Below are positions 25,653 to 34,905 of a DNA stretch of 64,000 bases, piece by piece. The notes below the pieces were generated by a model. It saw nothing but the letters and a program-made list of their open reading frames with translations. It made no database searches and was not told the origin of the DNA. Each line of letters begins with the position of its first letter. Position 1 is the first letter of the stretch. The stretch comes from Shimia sagamensis (GTDB lineage Bacteria > Pseudomonadota > Alphaproteobacteria > Rhodobacterales > Rhodobacteraceae). The translations under genes were made by a program, and so were the position numbers. The DNA lies in assembly GCF_900182745.1 (NCBI RefSeq), contig NZ_FXTY01000001.1, positions 1 through 64,000 of the forward strand. The letters are read 5' to 3'.

Positions 25653-26722
25653 CCTCCATGCTTGTCTCCGTATCATGTTGCTTTGGTATAGGAGCGGTGC
25701 CCGTTTTGGCGCATGATAGCAAAGTTCTGGTGTATAACTGGTCCGACTATGTCGCCGAAGAGGTGCTGGAAAACTGGGAGGAAGATACCGGATTTGGGAT
25801 CGAGATTGATAGCTACGCAAATGCCAATGAGGCGGAGGCACGCTTGGTCGCACGAGGCACCGGCTATGATATTGTTGTTGTGTCCAGCGAGTCTGTTGGC
25901 CGCATTATTGCGAGCGGCGGCGTTCAAAGACTTATTCCGGAAAACTTTCCGGACGTCGTGATGCCGTTACCTTTTTTGGAAAGCCTCTTGTTTTCTAATC
26001 TGCCAGAGGCGCGAGACTATGCGGTTCCCTATATGTGGGGAACCACAGGGGTTGCATATAATATCGAAGAAGTCGCGGCTCGAATTCCCGACGCGCCAAC
26101 CGACGGTTGGTCTTTGATTTTCGATCCTGAGAACGCAAAACGCATGGCCGATTGTGGCATCACTATTGTAGACTCAAATGAAGAGGTCGTGGCCGCGGCA
26201 CTGGCCTATCTGGGCAAGAACCCACGCTCAAAGGATACTGCAGACGTGGATGCCGCTTTCGAGGTTCTTCGTGCGATTGAACCCTACATTTCAGACTTCA
26301 ACACAGAGCAATATGACGATCTGATGAACGGAGAAATCTGTTTGTCATTGACCTGGAGTTCTGAAGGATTGGGGCCAATGCTCGAAGGAGAGGGGGACTA
26401 CAAGTACGTGATCCCGAAGGAGGGGACCAATATTTGGGCGGATGTTATTATGGTCCCAATCGATGCTAAGCATTTGGAACTGGCACATAAAACTATTAAT
26501 CACCTGATGAATAAACAAAATCTTGCCTTGGGAGTAGAGTATCTTTTTGGTGCGATCAGCTCGAATGAGCTTGTGGATGTCGTGGACAGATCACTATTTG
26601 ATAGTCCAGCCATGTCGCTGCCAGAAGACGTTCGTGAAACTTTGTATTTGGCGCCTCATTATTCAGGGTCGGAAAAAGAAACTCTCGACAAGAGATGGCG
26701 CCAGTTGCAGCTCGGCATGTAA
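25643..26722 (+). CDS. PotD/PotF-like periplasmic substrate-binding protein
   Basis: A 359-residue protein with a signal peptide (cleavage after VLA near residue 23). The mature start KVLVYNWSDYVAEEVLENWEE is characteristic of spermidine/putrescine-binding proteins, as is VPYMWGTTGVAYN. Aromatic and acidic residues typical of a polyamine pocket (WSDY, TWSSEG) are visible. AAAGGA lies 8 bases before the ATG. It overlaps the hybrid kinase gene, and no permease or ATPase follows, so signalling rather than import is the likelier role, as in the NspS-MbaA pair of Vibrio (analogy). Ligand unproven. Confidence 0.87.
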   Translation: MRMTSMLVSVSCCFGIGAVPVLAHDSKVLVYNWSDYVAEEVLENWEEDTGFGIEIDSYANANEAEARLVARGTGYDIVVVSSESVGRIIASGGVQRLIPENFPDVVMPLPFLESLLFSNLPEARDYAVPYMWGTTGVAYNIEEVAARIPDAPTDGWSLIFDPENAKRMADCGITIVDSNEEVVAAALAYLGKNPRSKDTADVDAAFEVLRAIEPYISDFNTEQYDDLMNGEICLSLTWSSEGLGPMLEGEGDYKYVIPKEGTNIWADVIMVPIDAKHLELAHKTINHLMNKQNLALGVEYLFGAISSNELVDVVDRSLFDSPAMSLPEDVRETLYLAPHYSGSEKETLDKRWRQLQLGM

Positions 26723-26853
26723 CACAGCAGAAACGTAGGGAAATACACTTGCGCTTTCTTTCTCTGAAATTCACCCACGAATTCGCGTTCATCGGCTTTA
26801 TCATATAGTGAAATTGTTGGTGTTGCGGCTTCAAAACTGGACGCCAAGTGGGA

Positions 26854-27018
26854 TGGTAATCCCCCCTAAAATTAGTGGCGTTCAAAACTAGAGTTTTCTC
26901 GGCAAGATATCTGAGGAGATTTACGATGAAGGCAGCACGATATAGCGACGCGCAGATTATGGGCATCCTGAAGCAGGCAGAGGGCGGTGTTCCCGTTTCT
27001 GAGCTGTGCCGCGCGTAG
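26854..27018 (+). mobile_element. IS3-family left-end remnant with truncated orfA
   Basis: The sequence from TGGTAATCCCCCC onward looks like an IS3-family terminal repeat, followed by a leader with a GAGGAG SD and a frame (26926-27018) that starts MKAARYSDAQIMGILKQAEG and continues with ...SELCRA before a stop, as in IS3 OrfA HTH proteins. Everything after about 27018, including orfB and the right end, is absent. The element is dead. The preceding 130 bp after the PotF-like gene holds no recognised feature. Confidence 0.7.
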
Positions 27019-27099
27019 AACGATTGACCGGAATCCGAAGTTTTCAGACATTCGTTTGTGTTGGAATGAGGGAGACCTCGGTCAGAAACCCTCTACTGC

Positions 27100-28141
27100 C
27101 TACGAAGACCGGCTTTGCCGCCTACATTCGCTCGGTCGCATCCCAGTCCAACGTAAAAATGCGCGTGTGAAGCTAGGCTGACTTGGGTAACCCAGTTGAG
27201 TGCCGATTTTCTGAATCTCTGCATCGCTCGACTCGAGCAGGAATATCGCACGGGATTTGCGTCTTGCATCCAACTCCGTTTGATATGTCGTTCCGTGCTT
27301 CGCCAGCGCCCGCTTTATTGAACTGGCTGAGCGCCCAGTAAGACTAGCAAAGCGCTGTAGAGTGAATCCGGGGCGATCCAAATACATATCAAGTGTTAGA
27401 CGAAAGGTATCCACATAGTCTGTATTGGACGAACTGGCTTTCATTCTTGCTTGCCTCAATACTCCATCAGTGCGCTGCAACATCCAAAGAGCAGGGAAGC
27501 AAAAACATGCGGGGGTCCTTCGCAAGGATCGATCCTGCTGGAAGTTCGCCAACTGGTATCGCTTCTGGATTGCAGACCTGAACTTTCAGGTCCTCAGGGT
27601 GCCACTTGCTACCAGTACATAATCGCATAATTCGGATCATGAAGCCTGTGAAATACCCATCGATCTGGGCCGGTGGCGAAGCGGGAATGAACGTTCTCTG
27701 AGTTGTCAGGTTAGCGCGGGTGCCATCGGTTGACAGCAAATAGGTGGCCAGTGTTGAAAAGCGACCAACGTCGATGACCAGAGCGGTTAGCAACTCGCCG
27801 AGGGTGGCATAGGGGAGTTCAAGAACGCGCATATTGGGTAAGGTGTTCAATCCGGCAGTCGCACCAATGTTATAACCAAGACAAGGGTCATCCAGCCGGT
27901 CGGCGGACGCAGCAGCAAAATCATACCAACTCTGCGCGGAGATAAAGCCGTTCTCTTTCGCTAGCGTATTCGTCGAGAGACCTACTGACTTCAGTACGGG
28001 TTCCGGGTCAATCCGTTTGCGCAAGAGCGCATCGCGAAACGGATTGGCCATAGTTGCCGTCACAATTGGGATCGTCTTCTGGTCCACGAAACCTCTCAGT
28101 ACTTCTTCTCGATATACCACATCGGGCCAAATTAGTACCAC
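27100..28141 (-). pseudogene. AraC-family regulator split by a frameshift
   Basis: Two overlapping frames together make one AraC protein of about 345 residues. The upstream frame (28141 down to 27467) carries the ligand-binding part (IPIVTATMANPFRDALLRKR, GLNTLPNMRVLELPYATLGELL) and ends SLDVAAH. The downstream frame (to 27100) continues TDGVLRQARMKASSSNTDYV and contains the HTH (FTLQRFASLTGRSASSIKRALAKHG ... IGTQLGYPSQPSFTRAFLRWTG). The break is near 27475. It may be a true pseudogene or a sequencing error. It is divergent from the amidohydrolase gene, its probable target. Confidence 0.78.
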
Positions 28142-28275
28142 ATTAGCTCAGTATATTTTTGATAGTGACCCATATTGGTAAACCTGTTTCGTACACTTTT
28201 GCTAGTCTAATTGAAGATAGTGAACCTCAATTTTGGGGGCGTATCAAATGATCCAAACGCGCGGGGGTTTCCCAG

Positions 28276-29673
28276 ATGAAACATGTTATTCTATCAAGTG
28301 CTCTGGCTGTCTTGGCCACTGCTGTAGCGGCACAAGATGCACCAACGCCGATCCTGTTTACCAATGTAAACGTTTGGGACGGGGAAAGTGACAAACTTTT
28401 GGAAAACGCAAATGTTGTCGTGACCGGCAACCTGATAACGGAAGTCAGCAGTACCCCCCTGGCCGTTGCCAACGCAAAAATCATTGATGGTGGCGGGCGG
28501 TCTCTTATGCCCGGGCTTATAGAAAGCCATGTTCACGTCAACCTTCAACATATGCTTGGAGGCTACGACACAATTGAGTTGAGAGACTGGCAGGAAATTG
28601 GTGCGATGGGCGCCGTAACCGCACAGTCACTTCTGAAAGACGGATGGACAACGATCCGCGATCCGGGAGCAAATGCCGTTGGCATTAAAAAAGTGGTGGA
28701 CCGTGGCGAAATGGCGGGGCCACGCATGTATCAGGCTGGTGGGGTTATCAGCCAAACGTCGGGACACGGTGACTTCCGCCTTGCAGGCCAGCGCCTTCTT
28801 GAGGAACGCTACACGTTTAAAGGTTACCGTCTTGGGTTCGCCTACATCGTAGATGGGCGAGACGCGACATTGAGCGCAGCGCGGCAGAACCTTGCCAACG
28901 GTGCCACTTTTCTAAAGATGATGATGGGAGGCGGAATTTTCTCGACCAAAGATCCGCTGCATACGAAACAGAGTTCTGATGAAGAAATTCAAGCGGTGGT
29001 TGAGGCCGCCACCCAATGGGACACCTACGTCACGGCCCATATCTTCCTGCCCGAGCATGCTCGGCGCGCAATTGGGTTTGGCCTGAAAGAAATTCTCCAT
29101 ATCCCTTACCTCGACGTAGAAACAGCCGAATTCATGGTGGAAAAGGGGGTATTCTATAACCCGCAGCTTTCTCAATCTTCACCCGATGTACTTGAGGCGA
29201 CATTTGGGGCTGAGGAATCGGTGACAAAGGCAAAGGCGCGTGTCACCCAGGAAGCCATGCAGCAAACCACCAAGGTCATACAACAGGTTCCAGAACTTCT
29301 GGAAACTATGACATTTGGCGCGGACATCGTGACCAACACCAAGGCCAACGCATTGCGGACCCGAGATCACGAAATGTGGTTCTGGGCAGAGAATTTCGGG
29401 ATTCTGCCAACCCTAAAGGCCATGACATCAAATGGCGGTAAACTGGCTGCCCTGACCGGCAAAAACAACCCGTATCCTGACGGGCCGTTGGGTGTGATAA
29501 AGCCGGGTGCCTATGCCGATATTCTGCTGATCGACGGCAATCCGCTCGAGGACATCACATTGCTTGGGGCCAGCGCAAAGATGTTCGATGCGCCAGAACG
29601 CACCGCCGGAGACATCCCCGCAATGGACCTGATCATGAAAGACGGTGTGATCTACAAGAACACGCTGGATTAA
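28276..29673 (+). CDS. Exported amidohydrolase, Xaa-Pro dipeptidase-like
   Basis: A 465-residue metal-dependent hydrolase with a signal peptide (cleavage after VAA near residue 19). Metal-site motifs: HxH in LIESHVHVN, a catalytic-Lys candidate in ATFLKMMMGGG, histidines in YVTAHIF and EILHIPYLD. In place of the usual HxD, an unusual TMTFGADIV is seen. The C-terminal segment (GVIKPGAYADILLIDGNPLEDI) is typical of the imidazolonepropionase/Xaa-Pro dipeptidase branch. Substrate not predictable beyond peptides or amides. Probably once controlled by the divergent, now broken AraC regulator. Confidence 0.88.
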   Translation: MKHVILSSALAVLATAVAAQDAPTPILFTNVNVWDGESDKLLENANVVVTGNLITEVSSTPLAVANAKIIDGGGRSLMPGLIESHVHVNLQHMLGGYDTIELRDWQEIGAMGAVTAQSLLKDGWTTIRDPGANAVGIKKVVDRGEMAGPRMYQAGGVISQTSGHGDFRLAGQRLLEERYTFKGYRLGFAYIVDGRDATLSAARQNLANGATFLKMMMGGGIFSTKDPLHTKQSSDEEIQAVVEAATQWDTYVTAHIFLPEHARRAIGFGLKEILHIPYLDVETAEFMVEKGVFYNPQLSQSSPDVLEATFGAEESVTKAKARVTQEAMQQTTKVIQQVPELLETMTFGADIVTNTKANALRTRDHEMWFWAENFGILPTLKAMTSNGGKLAALTGKNNPYPDGPLGVIKPGAYADILLIDGNPLEDITLLGASAKMFDAPERTAGDIPAMDLIMKDGVIYKNTLD

Positions 29674-29681
29674 TGAATAAG

Positions 29682-29704
29682 GTGCCGGGCCTGTAGTCCG
29701 GCAC
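29682..29704 (+). terminator. Stem-loop after the amidohydrolase
   Basis: GTGCCGG and CCGGCAC form a 7-bp stem with a 9-nt loop, 8 bp past the stop codon. There is no clear T tract, so a terminator is only likely. Confidence 0.4.
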
Positions 29705-30064
29705 ACGTATGAGAAAGGCAGTTAGGGCCTTGTTTTTCACGGTGTTGTGACCGCTTTGGGATTACCGGCCATTCACTTACTCCAAGTTCAAAGTCAGCTT
29801 TGGACCACTCCCTGAACTTTGCAAAGTCCATTAACTGCGCATAGCCACCACTCAATATCCACCCCACACCAACCAACCAACACCTTCAGGCTGTCATCTT
29901 CCACGCCAAGGACACTTGGCTAGTCTCCATCCTTGAAGACTAGTTGGAATTCACCCGCCCGCAGCACTTACAGCCAAAACTGGCAGGATGCGCCGCTAAA
30001 CGGTTTATCAAGGCTATTTCCGCATATTGCCCAGCAAACACCCTGCCAGCAGAAAGCCGGTCCA
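29705..30064. other. Intergenic, no gene identified
   Basis: Around 29780-29880 the minus strand can be read as a short peptide-like frame (MDFAKFREWSKADFELGVSE), possibly a gene remnant, without a start or family match. CTAGTCT/AGACTAG near 29919-29943 is a small inverted repeat. Nothing else stands out. Confidence 0.4.
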
Positions 30065-30823
30065 ATGTCGATTGCCTCATCCTTGCGTTTCGCTCTTCTG
30101 ACCTTCAGCCTCGTGGCGTCCGAAGTGCAGGCAAACAATGTCTCCCTGATCCAGAACGGTTTCTTTGCGCAGCGCGCCTCATTTAATGACGATTCCTCCC
30201 GTGCACCGCACCGTCCTGCCCAGGGGCAGCCGTCCGACGCCGACGTCAGCCGCGGAGCGGTGGCGTTGCGCCCTGGGGCTGCGAGTCTTTTCCGCGGCCG
30301 CGCCAACGGCGGCCTCTTCGCGCCGGTGTTGGTGCAGACCCTGCCGTCAGCAGTCCAGCAGCTGATGACCCTGATTGCGGGCGCTGAAGCCGGCAAGGCC
30401 GGGTATGATGCCGTACAGCATGGCGCCCGGACCCGGCCTGCCAATCGGCCAACCGAGATGACAATCGCCGAGATCTATCAGTGGATTGACAACACCCCGG
30501 GACAGCCTCATGCGATCGGGCGCTATCAGCTGATCCCCGCCACCATGCGCCGTCTTGTTCGCCATCAGGAGGTGCCGCACAGCAAGCTCTTCAGCCCAGA
30601 GCTACAGGACCAACTGGCACACCAGCTGTTGGAAGAGGCGGGACTCAGCGACTTCCTGTCCGCCGACATGTCGCGCGCGGACTTTATGCTCAATCTTGCC
30701 AAGATCTGGGCAGGCCTGCCCACGTCAAGCGGCAAATCTTATTACGAAGGCTATGCCGGCAATAGCGCAGTCTACACTTGGGACTATTTTGATGCCCACT
30801 TCAGAAAGATCTTTCCTAGCTAG
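30065..30823 (+). CDS. Exported lysozyme-like (muramidase/transglycosylase-fold) protein
   Basis: A 252-residue protein. The start is the ATG just ahead of a signal peptide (MSIASSLRFALLTFSLVASEVQA); the SD is weak. After a low-complexity linker (about 24-90), residues 100-250 resemble the lysozyme-like fold of phage-type muramidases: a Glu in LIAGAEAGKAGYDAVQ, then YQWIDNTPGQPHAIGRYQLIPATMRRL and KIWAGLPTSSGKSYYEGYAGN. It would act on peptidoglycan in the periplasm or outside. A stray cell-wall gene of possible phage ancestry; no holin or phage neighbours. Confidence 0.72.
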   Translation: MSIASSLRFALLTFSLVASEVQANNVSLIQNGFFAQRASFNDDSSRAPHRPAQGQPSDADVSRGAVALRPGAASLFRGRANGGLFAPVLVQTLPSAVQQLMTLIAGAEAGKAGYDAVQHGARTRPANRPTEMTIAEIYQWIDNTPGQPHAIGRYQLIPATMRRLVRHQEVPHSKLFSPELQDQLAHQLLEEAGLSDFLSADMSRADFMLNLAKIWAGLPTSSGKSYYEGYAGNSAVYTWDYFDAHFRKIFPS

Positions 30824-31380
30824 CGACTGAGCCGGTTAAGAAAGGGGCGTGGCAATATCGGTCTGAAGGTCCGAGTTAGAGGTAGGACAGACGCCTCGGT
30901 GAAAGGATTCGGCCTGAGGCCGCAAACCTGAAATAGCTCCACACCTCATGGGGGCCACCGGCTTTGGCGACGATCTACACGTCCCCGAGGCAACTAAGTA
31001 GATCTTCCGCTTCTTCCCTTTCAAAATCGGCGCCGGTCGTATCAGTAAGGTGCTGTGTTTTCGGTAGTGTCGAAACACGCGCGGCAACTGTCAAAACAGT
31101 GCGAGCGGTCATTTGATCCGGAGACAGAAATCGGCGACTACCGCCGCGAGCTGTGAAGTCGATCAAGTTGTGGCTCTGAGCTTCTCAACCGAATGTCGGG
31201 CAAGTTGCTGTGATCAGACGCGATGTGTAGCGATGCGACAAATCAGAAGGGACACGTCTACGGAAGTAGAAGATACCGTTTTTCCAGACGGTATGGGCAG
31301 GTGTTTTGTGTGTTAGCATGTGATACGTCTGCTTGATCCAAAGAAAAAGCCAAATCTTATCAATCGCTTGAAATCTGAAA
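30824..31380. other. Intergenic, no gene; one orphan sigma-E-like promoter sequence
   Basis: Short frames only, with no family resemblance. At 31334-31363 TGATCC, 18 bp and TATCAA reproduce the spacing of the RpoE promoters seen at 46 and 50 kb, but no gene follows on that strand. It may be chance or the relic of a promoter. Confidence 0.4.
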
Positions 31381-31428
31381 TGGTGCCCAGGGGCGGAATC
31401 GAGCCACCGACACGAAGGTTTTCAATCC
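31381..31428 (-). other. tRNA-Phe 3' half remnant (att-like)
   Basis: Read on the minus strand, 48 bp match the anticodon-to-CCA part of a bacterial tRNA-Phe: GGATTGAAAACC, the T arm (GGTGGCTCGATTCCGCC) and CCTGGGCACCA. The 5' half is absent and the anticodon stem is imperfect, so it is not a functional tRNA. Such fragments are left where integrases recombine into tRNA 3' ends. A shorter near-copy lies at 45596-45616. Confidence 0.75.
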
Positions 31429-31691
31429 GTCCATGACACAAGACCACAAGTCGCGCATTTATGTTGTAGATACATAAATCGCATGATGACATGGCAGGCC
31501 CGTCAGCGGGACAGCCCCAGTGAACTTCGTCAGGTAAAGACACACAAAAGAGGCACCCAATCAACGAGTGGACGTACCTTCGAATTGAATTTCGACCCCA
31601 CGCCCTCAACTGCTGGATATGGACAAACAGGGGCACTCGCTGCGCGCTCTGCTTTCCAGCCCCAAAGCAGTCCACTGCCGCCAAGCAGAAA

Positions 31692-31718
31692 CCCCCATCC
31701 CAAAGGTGCGGGAGGGGG
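31692..31718 (-). terminator. Stem-loop downstream of the inositol ABC operon
   Basis: CCCCCTCCC and GGGATGGGGG (minus strand) form a 9-bp stem with one bulge, about 50 bp past the ATPase stop, followed by GTTTCTG. It is the only terminator candidate in the otherwise empty stretch 31429-31765. Confidence 0.5.
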
Positions 31719-31765
31719 CCTCGCTTTCATAAAACCACGCAGACGCCATAGGTGGCGCCAGCCTG

Positions 31766-32554
31766 TTAAACTGTGCCGCCTAAGCTGCCTTCCAACGCCA
31801 CCAGTTCTTGCCCACCAGCCATCATATCCTGCAACTCATCCGGCGTGATTTGACCGCGTTGAGACGTGCCGAGCGTTTGGCCTCGGTTCAGAACCGTGAA
31901 CCGGTCCCCAACGGCAAGCGCATGGCGCACGTTGTGAGTGATGAAGACAACCGCCACGCCCTGTTTGCGCACTTTATCGATGGTGGCCAAAACATTCGCT
32001 GTTTGGCGTACGCCAAGAGCGGACGTGGGCTCATCCAGGATAAGCACCTTTGCACCGAAATGAACGGCCCGCGCAATGGCAACGGTCTGCCGTTCCCCGC
32101 CAGACAATGTGCCAACAGCCTGGTCCGGACCACGTAGGTTGATTCCCATTTTGCGCATCTCTTCCATCGTGACCTTGTTGGCGTAGTCATGATCGAAGAA
32201 CTTCATTGGACCAATCTTTTTCACCGGCTCATTGCCCATGAAAAAGTTCCGGCTCACGGACATCAGCGGGATCATCGCCAGATGCTGGTGCACTGTTGCA
32301 ATCCCGGCAGAGATCGCATCACGCGGGTCGGCAAAATGCATCTGCTTGCCTTCAAACAGAATCTCGCCATTGGTCGGTTTGTGCACACCGGACATGGTTT
32401 TGATGAACGTCGACTTACCGGCACCATTGTCGCCCAGCAGACAGTGACACTCACCGGGAAAAACATCTACCGAAACACCGGCCAACGCGATCACGCGGCC
32501 AAAGTGCTTCTCGATGTTCTTCATCTGGATGAGTGGAGCGTGTTCAGGATTCAT
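31766..32554 (-). CDS. iatA: Sugar (inositol) ABC transporter ATP-binding protein
   Basis: A 262-residue single-domain ATPase. Walker A is GDNGAGKST, the Q-loop lies near TVHQHLAM, the signature is [15 protein letters not shown] and Walker B is [12 protein letters not shown], followed by FITHN. It is of the half-size CUT2/RbsA-derived type. It ends the operon behind the permease (2-bp gap) and the binding protein. With the iol genes next door it should power myo-inositol uptake; substrate from context. Confidence 0.87.
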   Translation of the reverse strand: MNPEHAPLIQMKNIEKHFGRVIALAGVSVDVFPGECHCLLGDNGAGKSTFIKTMSGVHKPTNGEILFEGKQMHFADPRDAISAGIATVHQHLAMIPLMSVSRNFFMGNEPVKKIGPMKFFDHDYANKVTMEEMRKMGINLRGPDQAVGTLSGGERQTVAIARAVHFGAKVLILDEPTSALGVRQTANVLATIDKVRKQGVAVVFITHNVRHALAVGDRFTVLNRGQTLGTSQRGQITPDELQDMMAGGQELVALEGSLGGTV

Positions 32555-32555
32555 A

Positions 32556-33680
32556 TCAACGCTCCCCTGTGATGATGCGACGGATGTAGGTATTCAGGAT
32601 CACCGCACCAAGCAAGATCACGCCGAGGAAGACCCGGAACAAGGAGCTTTCCACCCCGGCAAAGAACAGACCCTGCTGCACCACACCAAAGATCAAAGCC
32701 CCCAACCCAGCACCAATCACCGATCCGTATCCACCGGTCAGCAACGCACCGCCAATGACCACGGCAATGATCGCCTCAAATTCCTTGAGCACTCCTCGGT
32801 CAGATCCCGCTCCGCCAAATTCCATCACCTGGCACGTGGCAAAAACCGTGGCACAGAAGGCGGTGAACATGAACATCAGGATTTTCACCTTGTCGACCGG
32901 CACACCGGAGTTGCGCGCCGCTTCAGCGTCGCCACCAGCGGCAAAGATCCAGTTGCCAAAACGGGTCTTGGTCAAAATGATGTGCCCGACAATCACCAGC
33001 GCAATGGCCCAGACAATCAACATGGGAAGGCCTTCGACAACCGGTTGTCCCTTGCGAGTGCCGCGCTCAAATACGGCTATGATGCCGTTGTCGCCCATCC
33101 ACTGAAAGAACCCAGTGAAGATCTTGCCGCCAAACACGGCCGCCAACCAATCGCCTTGAGCTGCGTCGCCGACGCCACCAATGATGGTTTTCCGTTCAAT
33201 CGTTTGCGGCAAGTAGATCGCAAAGCCGCGCAAGATAAACAGAAAGGCCAAGGTCACGATGAAACTTGGCAAACCGGTGCGCACCACAATGAACCCGTTT
33301 AGGGCGCCAATGGATACAGCGATTACAAAGGTGACGATTATGGCCATCCAGACAGGCCAGCCCAAGGTTACGCTGAAGATTGCGATCAGCATTCCGGCAA
33401 ACCCGATCATCGAGCCTACTGAAAGGTCAAATTCGCCAGCAATCATCAGCAGGCAGGCACCAACGGCGATAATCATAAATTGAGCCGAGATCTGGCTCCA
33501 GTTCATGATGCCCTGGCTGTTGAACATGCCGCTGTCAAAAGCGAACAAGAGGAAAAAAGTGAACACGGCGATGGTGCCGACAATCCCACCCAACTCGGGG
33601 CGGATCAACGCATTTCGGAAATTGGAGATTTCCTTGACGCGCTCGTCGGAATTGGCCGTGGGTTGCGTCGCGCTTGTCAT
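32556..33680 (-). CDS. iatP: Sugar (inositol) ABC transporter permease
   Basis: A 374-residue multi-spanning protein of the RbsC/CUT2 family. The start is an ATG with GGGAGA seven bases upstream; the longer frame to 33746 is not needed. Family motifs seen: [37 protein letters not shown] and [17 protein letters not shown]. An insertion of some 40 residues between membrane segments ([16 protein letters not shown]) is typical of the inositol/xylose branch. Middle gene of the importer operon. Confidence 0.88.
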   Translation of the reverse strand: MTSATQPTANSDERVKEISNFRNALIRPELGGIVGTIAVFTFFLLFAFDSGMFNSQGIMNWSQISAQFMIIAVGACLLMIAGEFDLSVGSMIGFAGMLIAIFSVTLGWPVWMAIIVTFVIAVSIGALNGFIVVRTGLPSFIVTLAFLFILRGFAIYLPQTIERKTIIGGVGDAAQGDWLAAVFGGKIFTGFFQWMGDNGIIAVFERGTRKGQPVVEGLPMLIVWAIALVIVGHIILTKTRFGNWIFAAGGDAEAARNSGVPVDKVKILMFMFTAFCATVFATCQVMEFGGAGSDRGVLKEFEAIIAVVIGGALLTGGYGSVIGAGLGALIFGVVQQGLFFAGVESSLFRVFLGVILLGAVILNTYIRRIITGER

Positions 33681-33727
33681 GCGACATCTCCCGTCTGGTC
33701 TGAGTTGTAAGGTTTGGAGTAAAGGGT

Positions 33728-33757
33728 GCGAGGGGCGCAAAAACAAGCGCCCCTCGC
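33728..33757 (-). other. Intercistronic stem-loop between the binding protein and permease
   Basis: GCGAGGGGCGC and GCGCCCCTCGC form a perfect 11-bp stem with an 8-nt loop, placed between the binding-protein stop and the permease start. No T tract follows. Such structures usually stabilise the upstream mRNA so that the binding protein is made in excess. Confidence 0.7.
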
Positions 33758-33771
33758 AAAGTGAGTTTCAC

Positions 33772-34722
33772 TTAGCGGTATTCGCCTGCGAACTCTTCAA
33801 CTTTCTCAAGGCCATCTGCGGTTACAAAACCTGGCCCGGAGTTGATGTTGTTGCCTGGCAGAACGCCGTAACGGTGGTAGTTGGTCAGAACCACAACCGG
33901 CAGGTACGCCTGCAAAAATGGCTGCTGGTCGATACCCCAATTGATCACGCCGGCCTTGATGCCTTTCACGATCTCTTCGCCAAGGTCAAAAGTGCCGAAG
34001 TAGATGTCACCGGCCATGCCGTTTTCATCCAGCGCCAACAGAGTTGGATCTGCGGATGTTGGACCAAGCGTCAGGACCGCGTCGGTGGCCGGGTTGGCAT
34101 TCAGATACGCCAGAACGCGGTTCTTGATCTCTGCGGGGTCTTGGCCGCTATCGATCATTTGGTCACCGAGATCCACACCCAGACCGTCAGCAAACCCTTT
34201 GCAACGTTCTGTCGAAGATGGTGAAGAGATATAGTGGTTCACGCACAGGAAGCTGCCAACGCCATCGCCCTTGGCGCGCAGACCAGCAGCGTAACCCGCA
34301 TCATACTCTGGCTGGCCGACATACATCAACGCGCCAACTTCACGCGCCTGATCCGGTGTGCCGGAGTTCATGATGATCACATCAACGCCGCTGTCCACAG
34401 CGGCTCTAATTGGACCAGACAGAACATCATAGTCAGACAGAGTTGTGATGATGCCGTTTGGCCCGGATGCTGCCGCTTGCTCGATGATGCGTGCCATATC
34501 GGCAAGGTCACCGGTTGGCGGGTTGCGGTACTCCACCTCAACACCCATCTGGTCACCGGCAAGCGCGATGCCGTTTTTGATTGTGTTCCACCAGCTGTCG
34601 CTGTCCGGTGCATGGCTGACGAGAACATATTTCTCACCTTCGGCGACGGCCGAAGTTGCCATGGCAAATGGGGCTGCCACTACGGCAGCGGCCAAAACCA
34701 GCTTCTTTGTAATTGACGTCAT
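33772..34722 (-). CDS. ibpA: Periplasmic sugar (inositol)-binding protein
   Basis: A 316-residue protein with a signal peptide (cleavage after AVA near residue 27). A type-I periplasmic-binding fold is seen in YVLVSHAPDSDSWWNTIKNG, NGIITTLSDYDVLSGPI, GVDVIIMNSGT, GSFLCVNHYI and WGIDQQPFLQAYLPVV. It heads the importer operon under a LacI-type operator. Myo-inositol as ligand is inferred from the adjoining iol genes. Confidence 0.87.
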   Translation of the reverse strand: MTSITKKLVLAAAVVAAPFAMATSAVAEGEKYVLVSHAPDSDSWWNTIKNGIALAGDQMGVEVEYRNPPTGDLADMARIIEQAAASGPNGIITTLSDYDVLSGPIRAAVDSGVDVIIMNSGTPDQAREVGALMYVGQPEYDAGYAAGLRAKGDGVGSFLCVNHYISSPSSTERCKGFADGLGVDLGDQMIDSGQDPAEIKNRVLAYLNANPATDAVLTLGPTSADPTLLALDENGMAGDIYFGTFDLGEEIVKGIKAGVINWGIDQQPFLQAYLPVVVLTNYHRYGVLPGNNINSGPGFVTADGLEKVEEFAGEYR

Positions 34723-34785
34723 GTTTTCCTCCCAAAATCACGTCTTCATGGCACGTGGGCGGCTGATCCCGCCTCTCCGACTCAA

Positions 34786-34827
34786 TTTAAAACACATTCG
34801 CCCACTTTTTGCAACCGGTTGCAAAAA
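34786..34827 (-). promoter_or_regulatory. ibpA promoter with LacI-type operator
   Basis: A perfect palindrome with core TTTGCAACCGGTTGCAAA spans 34806-34827 (22 bp including flanking T/A). On the minus strand TTGCAA, 17 bp and TTTAAA (34786-34791) form a plausible promoter whose -35 lies inside the operator, so binding would block it. An identical 18-bp core is at 39194-39211. The divergent LacI-family gene is the likely binder. Confidence 0.8.
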
Positions 34828-34905
34828 TAGTTACACCGTTTCATGCTGCACTTATTGAAAAAACCATGTAAACAAGCCTTTGAACCGAACCAAGGACCGA
34901 CAAAA

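Noticed and set aside
31381-31457. A functional tRNA-Phe gene
   Set aside because: Only the 3' half matches; the acceptor 5' strand and D arm are absent and the anticodon stem is mispaired.
32514-33302. Plus-strand frame of 262 codons opposite the inositol permease
   Set aside because: Antisense shadow; low-complexity His/Gln/Lys-rich reading and no start signal.
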